From Chitinophaga filiformis (GTDB taxonomy: Bacteria; Bacteroidota; Bacteroidia; Chitinophagales; Chitinophagaceae): 64,000 nucleotides of DNA. The DNA is taken from the NCBI RefSeq assembly GCF_900102545.1, contig NZ_FNBN01000016.1, forward strand, positions 1 to 64,000, in the 5' to 3' direction. The first letter of the stretch is position 1; every line of letters starts with the position of its first letter. Under the pieces are notes generated by a model that was not told the DNA's origin, did not search any database, and saw only the letters and a program-made list of their open reading frames with translations. A program made the position numbers and the translations under genes. Of this stretch, positions 1 through 7,963 are shown in pieces.

Positions 1-163
1 CCGGTTATTTAAAAACTATGAAACCGCGGCGGCTATAGTAACAGCGTCTATCCGCATCTACAATGAACAAAGGCCTCATGCAAGCTGCGACTACCTAACT
101 CCAAATCAGGCACATACAAAACAAGGGGAATTAGTAAGGAGATGGCGAACGAAGAGAAAAGAT

Positions 164-212
164 AGTCCTGGATCAGGATTAACAGCTGATACTGTCAACC
201 TGATCCAGGACT
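164..212. repeat. 14-bp inverted repeat (hairpin)
   Basis: The left arm AGTCCTGGATCAGG (164-177) is perfectly complementary to CCTGATCCAGGACT (199-212). A further ACAG/CTGT pairing inside the 21-base spacer would extend the structure. It could be a terminator or a repeated palindromic element; the flanking bases do not decide. Confidence 0.6.
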
Positions 213-405
213 AAAATCTAAACAAAACAACCTTTTTAGGATTATCTTTTAATATTGTAAAATTCAAACGGATTATCTCATCAAAACTGTAAACCTATAC
301 CAGGACAAGACAATCAAGACGGTAAAAAAGTACAATCAAATATGTAAAGCCAATCCTGAATCAATACAATCTCGGCATACCGGAATCAGGGTGTTGATTC
401 CTTAG

Positions 406-517
406 ATGTTCGGCTTTGAGATGGCCTCATCCTCCCTTAATCCTCCCTTCAGAAAGGGAAGATTAAGGGAGGATGAGGCTACCTCCACGCTACCTCTACC
501 GAATCTCAATCGAACAT
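406..517. repeat. nested palindromic element, REPIN-like
   Basis: A core hairpin spans 424-479. Its arms GCCTCATCCTCCCTTAATC and the complement pair over 19 bp, followed by one mismatch and six more pairs, closing on a three- to four-base loop. Outside it, TGAGAT (417-422) pairs with ATCTCA (503-508), and ATGTTCG (406-412) pairs perfectly with CGAACAT (511-517). The whole 112-bp unit is therefore symmetric at three levels. This resembles a dispersed palindromic repeat rather than a simple terminator. No second copy was noticed in the window. Confidence 0.6.
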
Positions 518-602
518 AAAGCATAAAAAAAACTTTACAGTTCCATTGTGGAAGTGCAGAATTGACTTTACAGGTGATTACATTCCCAAAGGGAAAACTC
601 CC

Positions 603-1415
603 CTACTTCCCAAAATACCTGTTAAAATAAAACAGCTGATACATGATCGAATTACTCCAGTATTCCCAGTTATGCTCTCCGGGACGCTCGATATAATCAT
701 GATTAATCCCTTGTTCCAGTAAATGCTGATGTAACTGACGATTAACATCTATGAAGAAATCCTTCACTCCACAGTCGATGATCAATGCCAGTGAATCATT
801 CTTCAAACCAGACAATTGGTTCACCACCACATTTTTATCCCAGTTGTCAGCATGATCTTTATAAGTACCCAGTCTCATAGCGATATCCCAGTTATTAGGG
901 AAAGGTCGGAAATCCACTCCCCCACTCATACTACCCGCTGCGCCAAAAGTTTCCTGATGACGGATGGCCAGGTACAGAGCGCCATGTCCGCCCATACTTA
1001 AACCGGTAATAGCGCGGTATTTACGCTCTGCTTTTGTGCGGTAATGCTGATCTATCCAGGAAGGGATCTCTTTACCTACATATGTTTCAAAACGCATGGC
1101 GCTATCCACAGGACTGTCGAGATACCAGCTGCTGAAACCACCGTCAGGAAACACCAGGATCTCCTGGTAAACATCTGCCATGGCAACAATTGCCGGGATT
1201 TTCTTCACATAATCCGCATAGTTCCCGCTATAACCGTGAAGTATATATACCACAGGATAATGCTGCTCTTTATCCTTATAACTGTCGGGGGTCACTACTA
1301 CACACTTGATATTCTTGTGCATAGCATTACTGAAAATGGCAATTGTATCCACGCTGGCGGCCTTCGTAATCAAAAAACTGCTCAATATGAACAGCGTTAG
1401 CATTATATACTTCAT
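603..1415 (-). CDS. secreted esterase (alpha/beta hydrolase, esterase D/feruloyl esterase type)
   Basis: This is a 270-residue alpha/beta hydrolase of the putative esterase family (PF00756 type). A hydrophobic N-terminal signal (about residues 1-19, ending TKAAS) predicts export to the periplasm or cell surface. The oxyanion region HGYSGN (60-65), the nucleophile elbow GLSMGGHGA with the catalytic Ser, and a late GEHNWEYW with the catalytic His are all visible. Members hydrolyse acyl or feruloyl esters, or act as S-formylglutathione hydrolases; the signal peptide argues against the last. It stands alone, divergent from the SPFH gene. The precise substrate cannot be read from the sequence. Confidence 0.85.
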   Translation of the reverse strand: MKYIMLTLFILSSFLITKAASVDTIAIFSNAMHKNIKCVVVTPDSYKDKEQHYPVVYILHGYSGNYADYVKKIPAIVAMADVYQEILVFPDGGFSSWYLDSPVDSAMRFETYVGKEIPSWIDQHYRTKAERKYRAITGLSMGGHGALYLAIRHQETFGAAGSMSGGVDFRPFPNNWDIAMRLGTYKDHADNWDKNVVVNQLSGLKNDSLALIIDCGVKDFFIDVNRQLHQHLLEQGINHDYIERPGEHNWEYWSNSIMYQLFYFNRYFGK

Positions 1416-1496
1416 AATCAGAGAATTTTACTTTAAAATAATCTGTTTCAGTTATGCCTGCAAATTATTTGGCTGAATGTGATTTACTTTGATTAC

Positions 1497-1521
1497 TTTT
1501 GATATCATAATGATATCAAAA
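1497..1521. promoter_or_regulatory. 25-bp perfect palindrome, probable operator
   Basis: The arms TTTTGATATCAT (1497-1508) and ATGATATCAAAA (1510-1521) are perfectly complementary around a single central A. It contains two copies of TGATATCA, each itself palindromic. It ends 11 bases before the SPFH gene start and lies in the divergent interval with the esterase gene. The symmetry suggests a dimeric transcription factor site. No regulator gene of a recognised class lies next to it, apart from the small ribbon-helix-helix protein encoded just downstream. Confidence 0.55.
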
Positions 1522-1532
1522 CAACATTACTT

Positions 1533-2408
1533 ATGGAAAAGATCGTCAAGCCCGTATCGGGCTACCTCGCTATTGTTATGGCCCTGATCAGCCTCCCCTT
1601 ATCCATCTTCTTTTTCGTTCAGCTGGGACTGACCGGTAACGCCGGCTTTTTCTTCCTGGCGGTACTATTTTTCATTGCCTTTATATTCCTCGTAAAAGGC
1701 ATACTGATCGTGAACCCCAATCACTCCCGCGTACTTACCTTCTTTGGTAAATACATCGGCACCGTTAAGGAAAATGGACTGATGTGGGTGAACCCGCTGT
1801 ACAAAACAGTACACCTGTCTTTAAGGGCACATAACCACAACGGACAGCAGTTAAAGGTGAACGACAAACTGGGTAACCCTATCGAAATTGCCGCTGTGAT
1901 TGTGTGGAGAGTGAGTGATACTTACAAAGCATCTTTCGAAGTAGACAACTATCTGCAGTATGTAAACGTACAGAGTGAAGCGGCCGTACGTCACCTGGCA
2001 GTAAGTTACCCTTATGACAGGATGGAAGACGAGGGCGCAGAGCAGGACATCACCCTGCGCGATGGTGGAGACAAAGTAAATGAGATGCTGGAAAAAGAAT
2101 TGAATGAACGTCTCGGACCTGCCGGTATCACTGTACTGGAAGCGCGCATCAGTCACCTGGCTTATGCTCCTGAAATTGCAGGTGCCATGTTACAACGCCA
2201 GCAGGCAACTGCTATAGTCGCGGCCCGTACCAAGATCGTGGAAGGTGCTGTAGGCATGGTGGAACTGGCGCTGGACAGGTTATCACAGAAAGATATAGTG
2301 GTGCTCGACGAAGAACGTAAAGCAGCCATGGTATCAAACCTGCTGGTAGTACTATGCGGAGAATCGAAAGTATCGCCTGTTGTCAACACCGGCACACTAC
2401 ATCAATAA
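1533..2408 (+). CDS. SPFH/band 7 domain membrane protein
   Basis: This 291-residue protein has two predicted membrane segments (about 10-32 and 38-60) followed by an SPFH (stomatin/prohibitin/flotillin) domain from about residue 60 to 235. The motif VNPNHSRVLTFFGKYIGTV and the later SEAAVRHLAVSYPYD region are typical of the prokaryotic stomatin-like branch. Such proteins form oligomeric assemblies on the inner membrane and are linked to membrane organisation and protease regulation. The next gene, a ribbon-helix-helix protein, follows after 16 bases, so the two are likely one operon. A perfect palindrome lies directly upstream. The cellular role is not known from sequence. Confidence 0.85.
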   Translation: MEKIVKPVSGYLAIVMALISLPLSIFFFVQLGLTGNAGFFFLAVLFFIAFIFLVKGILIVNPNHSRVLTFFGKYIGTVKENGLMWVNPLYKTVHLSLRAHNHNGQQLKVNDKLGNPIEIAAVIVWRVSDTYKASFEVDNYLQYVNVQSEAAVRHLAVSYPYDRMEDEGAEQDITLRDGGDKVNEMLEKELNERLGPAGITVLEARISHLAYAPEIAGAMLQRQQATAIVAARTKIVEGAVGMVELALDRLSQKDIVVLDEERKAAMVSNLLVVLCGESKVSPVVNTGTLHQ

Positions 2409-2424
2409 TCAGTAAACAAGGGGT

Positions 2425-2613
2425 ATGGCGGATAAGAAATCATTCGTACTAAGGGTTGATAGCCAAACTTACGATGCATTAGAAAAATGGGCTGCGGATG
2501 AGTTCAGGAGCATCAACGGTCAGCTGGAGTGGATCATACACCGCGCCCTGAAAGAGGCTGGAAGAACGCCAAAAAAGGGAACTCCGGACAAGGAAAAACC
2601 CGGAAAGAAATAA
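2425..2613 (+). CDS. Arc-like ribbon-helix-helix protein
   Basis: This 62-residue basic protein has the pattern of an Arc/MetJ-type ribbon-helix-helix fold: a strand FVLRVDSQTYDALEKWA (7-23), a turn around residues 24-29, and a second helix SINGQLEWIIHRALKEAG. The last 15 residues are lysine- and proline-rich and probably disordered. Arc-like proteins bind DNA as dimers through the N-terminal strand. It is co-oriented with and 16 bases behind the SPFH gene; the pair may be autoregulated through the palindrome at 1497-1521, which is inference. It is not accompanied by a recognisable toxin gene. Confidence 0.75.
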   Translation: MADKKSFVLRVDSQTYDALEKWAADEFRSINGQLEWIIHRALKEAGRTPKKGTPDKEKPGKK

Positions 2614-2697
2614 AAAGAAAATGAGGATGTACTAACAATAAACGAAGATCCTGAGAATCACTTAAATGACTACCAGATCTCATCAGGTACCCGAATG

Positions 2698-2735
2698 AAA
2701 AGAGGCTGCTCAATACTTGATGCAGCCTCTTTTTA
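2698..2735. terminator. bidirectional intrinsic terminator
   Basis: AGAGGCTGC (2701-2709) pairs with GCAGCCTCT (2722-2730), with AAAA before and TTTTT after. It sits between the convergent ribbon-helix-helix and M1 peptidase genes and can serve both. Confidence 0.8.
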
Positions 2736-2756
2736 TACGGATGTTATCTGTAATTA

Positions 2757-5090
2757 CTATTTCCTCGCTTTCTGCATTGGATTGCCACCAGTAGATGCAC
2801 CACGTACAGTCTGTGACTGACGGAACAATTCAAAACGGGAAGGCGCTACAACACGAGGCCAGCTATTGTTGGACTCATCAATATCAGCAGTTTCACGCTG
2901 AGGGTCCAGTTTAATACCTACCACTTCTTTATCCTTCGCGAAAACCTTGGATACATGGTTTTCATTCTTACGCCAGATGTATGCGGAGATACGGTCAGTT
3001 TCCTTCGTACCATCTGCATATGTCCATTCAATGATCAATGGCATTACCAGGCCACCTACGTTAGAGAAAGATAATTCATAGAAGTTCTTCTTGCTTTCAT
3101 ACAGACGCTTTTCTTCAGGAGTGAGTCCGGCAGAGAAAGTTTCGTATGCGGACTTATCTTCCGGTGTTACCTCAAAACGATTCCATTTCACATAGAAGTC
3201 CTGCAGGCTTGTATCCTGATCTACTGCGAACTTCATACCCTCAGCCTTGTTACGTGCACGGGAAATATGGTCAGCAGCATGGTCGTATTTCGCTTTTGCT
3301 TCCGCTTTGCTGGTCTGCGGATCTTTTGTATCCAGGCGGAACCATTTCACGCTATCCAGGGAGATGTCAACAGGCTCTATACCATAGAACCAGCCACGCC
3401 AGAACCAATCCAGGTCTACCGCAGAAGCATCTTCCATAGTGCGGAAGAAATCAGCAGGTGTTGGATGTTTGAATGCCCATCTGCGTGCATATTCACGGAA
3501 AGCGAAATCAAACAGCTCTCTGCCCATTACCGTTTCGCGCAGGATGTTCAGCGCTGTAGCAGGTTTTGCGTAAGCATTTGGTCCAAACTGCACAATGTTC
3601 TCAGAATTCACCATGATAGGTTCCAGCTGATCTTTCGGCATCTTCATGTAATCAGTGATCTTGTAAGCTGGTCCGCGGCCGGAAGGGAAGTTGTTGTCCC
3701 ACTCCTGTTCTGTGAGGAACTGGCAGAAGGTATTCAGACCTTCATCCATCCATGTCCACTGACGCTCGTCAGAGTTCACGATCATCGGGAAGAAGTTGTG
3801 TCCTACTTCGTGAATGATCACACCGATCATACCATTTTTGGTAGTCTCAGAGTAAGTACCGTCTTTCTCTGCGCGACCATAGTTAAAGCAGATCATCGGA
3901 TACTCCATACCGTTTGCAGCTTCTACAGAGATAGCTACCGGATAAGGGTAAGGAATAGTGTGTTTAGAATATGTTTTTACAGTATGCGCTACAACTTTGG
4001 TAGAATAACGGTTGTACAGCGGATAAGCTTCCGGACCGTAGTAAGACATCGCCATTACTTTCTTGCCTTCCACATTGGTTGCCATCGCATCCCATACCAG
4101 GCGGCGTGAAGATACCAGTGCGAAGTCGCGTACGTTCTGTGCTTCATACACCCATGTTTTACGACCAGTAGCATGTCCTGCCAGCGCTTTGTTAGCTTCG
4201 TCCAGCGTTACTACTTCCACCGGTTGTTTTGCGGACTGTGCCTGCTGCCAGCGTTGGAACTGTGCAGATGTCAGTACATCCTTATAGTTCTGACATTCAC
4301 CGGTAGCACCTACTACGTGATCAGCAGGTACGTTCATGCTCACCTTGAAGTTACCGAAGGTCAATGCAAATTCACCACGACCGGTGAACTGCTTGTTCTG
4401 CCATCCCTGGAAGTCAGAGTATACTGCCAGGCGTGGGTACCACTGGGTGATTGTATAGAGGTAGTTCTTGTCGTCAGGAAAATATTCGTAACCACCACGG
4501 CCACCCTGTACCATACGGTCAGAGATGTTGTACCACCACTCTACCTTGAAGCGGAGCTTCTGGCCCGGCTGCAGGGTTTGTGGCAGATCAATACGCAGCA
4601 TGGTCTGGTTGATGGTGTAAGGTAAAGCCTTGCCGCTTTCGTCGGTCAGCTTCACGATGTTTACACCAAATTTCTTACTGCCCGGATTACCCAGTATGCC
4701 GTTCACCGTACGCATACTCATCTTCTCAGACATGGTGCTGCCGTCAAAGCTATTGTTGTCGCTTTTCAGGTCATGCTCATTTTCATCCAGCTGCAGCCAG
4801 ATGTAGGTAAGCGGATCAGGTGAGTTGTTGTAGTAGGTAACAGTTTCCGCACCTGTGAGCTTCTGCTGCTCATCGTCCAGCGTAGCGGAAATGTCGTAGT
4901 CTGCCCGTTGCTGCCAGTATTTTGGTCCGGGCGCCCCGGAAGCAGAGCGGTATTCATTAGGATCTGTCAGCATAGTACCCAGCTGCTCAAAGCGGTTACC
5001 ATGATTAGAGCCTGGATTCTGCGCCTGCGCTAATGCCGTCATAAAGCATAGGGCCAGTGCCAGTTTGAAGGATTTCTTTCTCATAAACAA
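2757..5090 (-). CDS. M1 family metallopeptidase (aminopeptidase)
   Basis: This 777-residue exported zinc peptidase has a signal peptide (ending AQAQ, about residue 24). The gluzincin motif HEVGH is at 427-431, with the third zinc ligand at E450 in MDEGLNTF (HExxH-x18-E spacing). The N-terminal beta-sandwich and the upstream exopeptidase-like segment VEAANGMEYPMICF fit the M1 family, although the GxMEN exopeptidase motif is changed to GMEYP. M1 enzymes remove N-terminal residues from peptides. It lies 38 bases behind the HupE/UreJ gene on the same strand, with a DUF6702 gene divergent, a grouping that suggests a joint envelope function. Confidence 0.88.
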   Translation of the reverse strand: MFMRKKSFKLALALCFMTALAQAQNPGSNHGNRFEQLGTMLTDPNEYRSASGAPGPKYWQQRADYDISATLDDEQQKLTGAETVTYYNNSPDPLTYIWLQLDENEHDLKSDNNSFDGSTMSEKMSMRTVNGILGNPGSKKFGVNIVKLTDESGKALPYTINQTMLRIDLPQTLQPGQKLRFKVEWWYNISDRMVQGGRGGYEYFPDDKNYLYTITQWYPRLAVYSDFQGWQNKQFTGRGEFALTFGNFKVSMNVPADHVVGATGECQNYKDVLTSAQFQRWQQAQSAKQPVEVVTLDEANKALAGHATGRKTWVYEAQNVRDFALVSSRRLVWDAMATNVEGKKVMAMSYYGPEAYPLYNRYSTKVVAHTVKTYSKHTIPYPYPVAISVEAANGMEYPMICFNYGRAEKDGTYSETTKNGMIGVIIHEVGHNFFPMIVNSDERQWTWMDEGLNTFCQFLTEQEWDNNFPSGRGPAYKITDYMKMPKDQLEPIMVNSENIVQFGPNAYAKPATALNILRETVMGRELFDFAFREYARRWAFKHPTPADFFRTMEDASAVDLDWFWRGWFYGIEPVDISLDSVKWFRLDTKDPQTSKAEAKAKYDHAADHISRARNKAEGMKFAVDQDTSLQDFYVKWNRFEVTPEDKSAYETFSAGLTPEEKRLYESKKNFYELSFSNVGGLVMPLIIEWTYADGTKETDRISAYIWRKNENHVSKVFAKDKEVVGIKLDPQRETADIDESNNSWPRVVAPSRFELFRQSQTVRGASTGGNPMQKARK

Positions 5091-5128
5091 GTCTATATTA
5101 CAAAGGTCAGCAGCTTGGTTGTTACTGC

Positions 5129-5719
5129 TTACTTAACCATTAGTTCCTGATACCGCTCAGCGGCCATCATAAAAGCAACGCCAAAAATGGCGGATGAAAG
5201 GAACAGATTCCAGTCCCTGCGTTTCACGCGACGGATGTTTACGACGATAGCCGCCAGTAAAAGCACGCCTGTAACAATCAGGATCTGGCCAAATTCCAAT
5301 CCGAGATTAAAGGCCAGCAGGGGACGAACAATGTTTGTCTGTGTTCCCAGTAAGCTTTTCAGATAACCGGAAAAGCCCATTCCATGGATCAATCCAAAGA
5401 ATCCTGCGAAGAAGTAGTTGATCTGTAATTTACCCGGAACAGTTTGCTTCCTTATTACATTTGAAAAAGCTGTGATGGCTATCGTCACCGGTATAAGGAA
5501 TTCTATTACGCTGCTTTTGATAAACACTACGTTCGTTACGCTCAATGCTAATGTTATGGAGTGTCCTATTGTAAAAGCTGTCACCAGCACCAGTACTTTT
5601 CTCCAGTCTTCCAGCAGGTAAACAGCACATAATGCAGCAATAAATAATATATGATCCATCCCCTCCCAATCTACAATATGCTGCCATCCCATCTGAAAGT
5701 ACATCACAAACTCGTTCAT
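5129..5719 (-). CDS. HupE/UreJ family membrane protein
   Basis: A 196-residue polytopic membrane protein with about six hydrophobic segments. It carries the HupE/UreJ signature near its start: WEGMDHILFIAAL and AFTIGHSITLAL, both containing conserved His. Family members are associated with nickel or cobalt uptake in urease and hydrogenase systems, but no such system is present here. The neighbours are an M1 peptidase and a DUF6702 gene, so a metal supply role for the peptidase is one guess; the function is unresolved. Confidence 0.8.
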   Translation of the reverse strand: MNEFVMYFQMGWQHIVDWEGMDHILFIAALCAVYLLEDWRKVLVLVTAFTIGHSITLALSVTNVVFIKSSVIEFLIPVTIAITAFSNVIRKQTVPGKLQINYFFAGFFGLIHGMGFSGYLKSLLGTQTNIVRPLLAFNLGLEFGQILIVTGVLLLAAIVVNIRRVKRRDWNLFLSSAIFGVAFMMAAERYQELMVK

Positions 5720-5790
5720 TACCCTATATTTGTTGCCAGTTTCAGTAATTATACAAAGGTCATCATTAAAATTTAAAAATTTTTAGGCAA

Positions 5791-6276
5791 GTGGGGGTAT
5801 TATTATTTAAATGGTTGGCTACGGCATTGACGGTATTACATCCTTTCTACGTAAGTGTCACAGAAATAGCGCACAATAAGTCCAAAAGTGAGTTGCAGGT
5901 AAGTTGCCGCATCTTTGCCGATGACCTGGAAAATGCCATTAAAAAGCAGTATAAAGCGCCCCTGGATATCGTACATCCTGCCAACAGGGCTGTTACCGAC
6001 AGCCTGATAGCCGGCTACCTGGCGAAACACCTGTTTGTGACTACCGACGGTAAAGCCGTACGCCTGCAATATCTTGGCTATAAAATCGAAGAAGAGGCCG
6101 CCTGGTGCTTTCTGGCTGCCGAAAAGGTGCCTGCCTTCAAAAAGGCCCATGTCAGGAATAATATCCTGTACGACGAGCATCCCAACCAGATCAATATGAT
6201 CCACGTCATCCAGAACGAAATACGCCAAAGCACCAAACTGGATAATCCAAAGGCGGATGCCGACTTTTCCTTCTGA
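5791..6276 (+). CDS. DUF6702 family exported protein
   Basis: A 161-residue protein beginning at a GTG codon, with a short hydrophobic N-terminus (LLFKWLATALTVL) and the DUF6702-like segment HPFYVSVTEIAHNKSKSELQVSCRIFADDLE. Members occur in Bacteroidota next to M1 peptidase and HupE-like genes, as here. No catalytic motif is visible. It is divergent from the HupE gene and its stop is only five bases from the stop of the convergent pigment operon. Confidence 0.7.
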   Translation: MGVLLFKWLATALTVLHPFYVSVTEIAHNKSKSELQVSCRIFADDLENAIKKQYKAPLDIVHPANRAVTDSLIAGYLAKHLFVTTDGKAVRLQYLGYKIEEEAAWCFLAAEKVPAFKKAHVRNNILYDEHPNQINMIHVIQNEIRQSTKLDNPKADADFSF

Positions 6277-6281
6277 TTCTG

Positions 6282-7571
6282 CTATCGCCTGTCAATGAAT
6301 TTGATAGGCTTCCTGCTGCCTTCCGGGAACTGCATCTTCATGATGTCTGCCTGGGAAACATAGCGCACCTGGGGAATCACCCTCAGTTTCGCCTGCAGGT
6401 AGGAACGGATCTTACGGTCGATGTCCTCGCTTTCCGCTACCGGCCATAGATGCAGCAATATATCGTCAGTGCCTATTTCATTGGAGAATACTTCCACCAC
6501 AAATTCCCGTACTTCCTCCATATCATTCAGCAGATCAAAAAGTGCAGGTGGATATAAAGTAGTGCCTTTGTATTTGATCATCTGCTTCCGTCTGCCTATT
6601 ACGGGCGACAAACGCATGGTATGCCTGCCACAGGAACAGGGCTCATCATAATAACGGCAGATATCCCCGGTTTTATAACGCAACAACGGCATGCCTTCCA
6701 CTCCCAGGGTGGTAATGGTCACTTCTCCATCTTCACCGGGACCAACAGGTTGGTTGTTATCGTCCAGCAGCTCTATGTACAGCAGTTCCGGATGATGATG
6801 ACCTCCATGCCCTGCCTTACATTCGGTAAATGCCGTCTGCATTTCTGTAGAAGCATAGGTGGAATACAGCTTGATATTCCATTGCTCCGTGATCTTCTTT
6901 CCCAATACATTCAGGGAGAAGTCTACGTTCCGGATATTTTCTCCGATACATACAGCACTCTTTACGGAAGAGTCGTTGATATCGATATTATGTTCTTTAG
7001 CAAAGGCGATCAGCTTCACGATAAAGGAAGGCACTGCCACAATAGTGGTCGGCTTTATGCGCTGAATATTCTCCCATTGCAGGGACGGTACGCCTGGTCC
7101 CACACGCAGCACACCTGCGCCCAGCTTGCGGATGCCATTGTAATAGGCCATACCTGCCATAAACTGACGGTCCAGTGTCAGCATCAGCTGGTAAATATCA
7201 TTTTCAGTACCGTCTGCACAGCAGAAGGAAATGTATTCATTGTAGCTGAGACGCTCCTGGTCTTTCTGTGTCAACGCAATGATGACAGGGCGGCCGAGGG
7301 TGCCGGAGGTAGTTGTATATTCAGCGATCTTGCTTTTATCCACACATAAAAAGTCCCAGTTCTGCTCCTGCAGATGTTCCTTGGTAACAGGTGGGATCAG
7401 CCACAGATCGTTCAATGATTTAACGGTAGAAGGTTGTATACCATGGTCCACAAACCATTGCCGGTAAAAAGGTGAAAACTCACGCAGGTAGCCCAGCAGG
7501 TGAAGTACCTCTTTTTCCTGAAATTGCCTGATAGCTGCTTTTGGCTGCAGTTCTATGTTGGGTATGTACAT
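6282..7571 (-). CDS. AMP-forming ligase, phenylacetate-CoA ligase-like (starter activation)
   Basis: A 429-residue adenylate-forming enzyme of the phenylacetate-CoA ligase type. The phosphate-binding loop TTTSGTLGRP (86-95), the YASTEMQ motif and RYKTGDICRY are present, followed by a CSCGRH Cys pair typical of this branch. In aryl-polyene and flexirubin clusters such an enzyme activates the aromatic starter acid for loading onto CoA or an acyl carrier protein. Here the likely substrate is 4-coumarate made by the ammonia-lyase at the head of the operon; that is inference from context. It is the last gene of the operon, 13 bases behind acpS. Confidence 0.82.
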   Translation of the reverse strand: MYIPNIELQPKAAIRQFQEKEVLHLLGYLREFSPFYRQWFVDHGIQPSTVKSLNDLWLIPPVTKEHLQEQNWDFLCVDKSKIAEYTTTSGTLGRPVIIALTQKDQERLSYNEYISFCCADGTENDIYQLMLTLDRQFMAGMAYYNGIRKLGAGVLRVGPGVPSLQWENIQRIKPTTIVAVPSFIVKLIAFAKEHNIDINDSSVKSAVCIGENIRNVDFSLNVLGKKITEQWNIKLYSTYASTEMQTAFTECKAGHGGHHHPELLYIELLDDNNQPVGPGEDGEVTITTLGVEGMPLLRYKTGDICRYYDEPCSCGRHTMRLSPVIGRRKQMIKYKGTTLYPPALFDLLNDMEEVREFVVEVFSNEIGTDDILLHLWPVAESEDIDRKIRSYLQAKLRVIPQVRYVSQADIMKMQFPEGSRKPIKFIDRR

Positions 7572-7584
7572 GGTACTCAGTTTT

Positions 7585-7962
7585 TCAGATCTCTATTACC
7601 ACCATGGCAATAGCAGTTGCTTTTATGTGTGATAAGGAAACCAGTATCTGTTTAATCTGCAATTCACTATAGCAGGATATGGCATTACCGGTCAGCTGTA
7701 ATGAAGGCTTTCCTGTTTCGTCGTTCCTGATCTCGATTTCGTTGAAGTTGATCTTTCCATGCCCCCAGCCTGTGCCCATTGCTTTCAGGAAGGCCTCTTT
7801 TGCTGCAAAGCGGGCGGCATAGTGCTGTTCAGGATTTACCTGCGCATCACAACAAGCGATTTCATGCGGTGTAAATATCATATCCCGGAATCCATTTCCT
7901 CTTTCCATCTTGACCGCAACGCGGTCTACTTCGATGATATCAGTACCGATCCCGTATATCAT
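7585..7962 (-). CDS. acpS: holo-[acyl-carrier-protein] synthase
   Basis: A 125-residue AcpS-type phosphopantetheinyl transferase. The magnesium-binding motif GIGTDIIEVDRV (4-15) and the second motif AARFAAKEAFLKAMGTG are intact. It transfers 4'-phosphopantetheine from CoA to acyl carrier proteins. Its place inside the pigment operon, one base from the C45 gene, suggests it primes the two acyl carrier proteins encoded upstream. It may equally be the housekeeping AcpS of the cell. Confidence 0.9.
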   Translation of the reverse strand: MIYGIGTDIIEVDRVAVKMERGNGFRDMIFTPHEIACCDAQVNPEQHYAARFAAKEAFLKAMGTGWGHGKINFNEIEIRNDETGKPSLQLTGNAISCYSELQIKQILVSLSHIKATAIAMVVIEI

Positions 7963-7963
7963 G

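Larger units (their letters stand above)
1..602. other. non-coding region rich in inverted repeats
   Basis: No convincing coding sequence is present. The stretch holds at least three inverted repeats: one at 164-212, a short perfect one at 382-401 (GGAATCA, 6-base loop, TGATTCC), and a large nested one at 406-517. The remainder is A/T-rich and unremarkable. The esterase gene ends at 603, so one of these hairpins may act as its terminator, but none is followed by a long T tract on the minus strand. Confidence 0.6.

Noticed and set aside
3267..4109. 280-codon plus-strand ORF
   Set aside because: Antisense to the M1 peptidase, covering its zinc-site region; a shadow frame.
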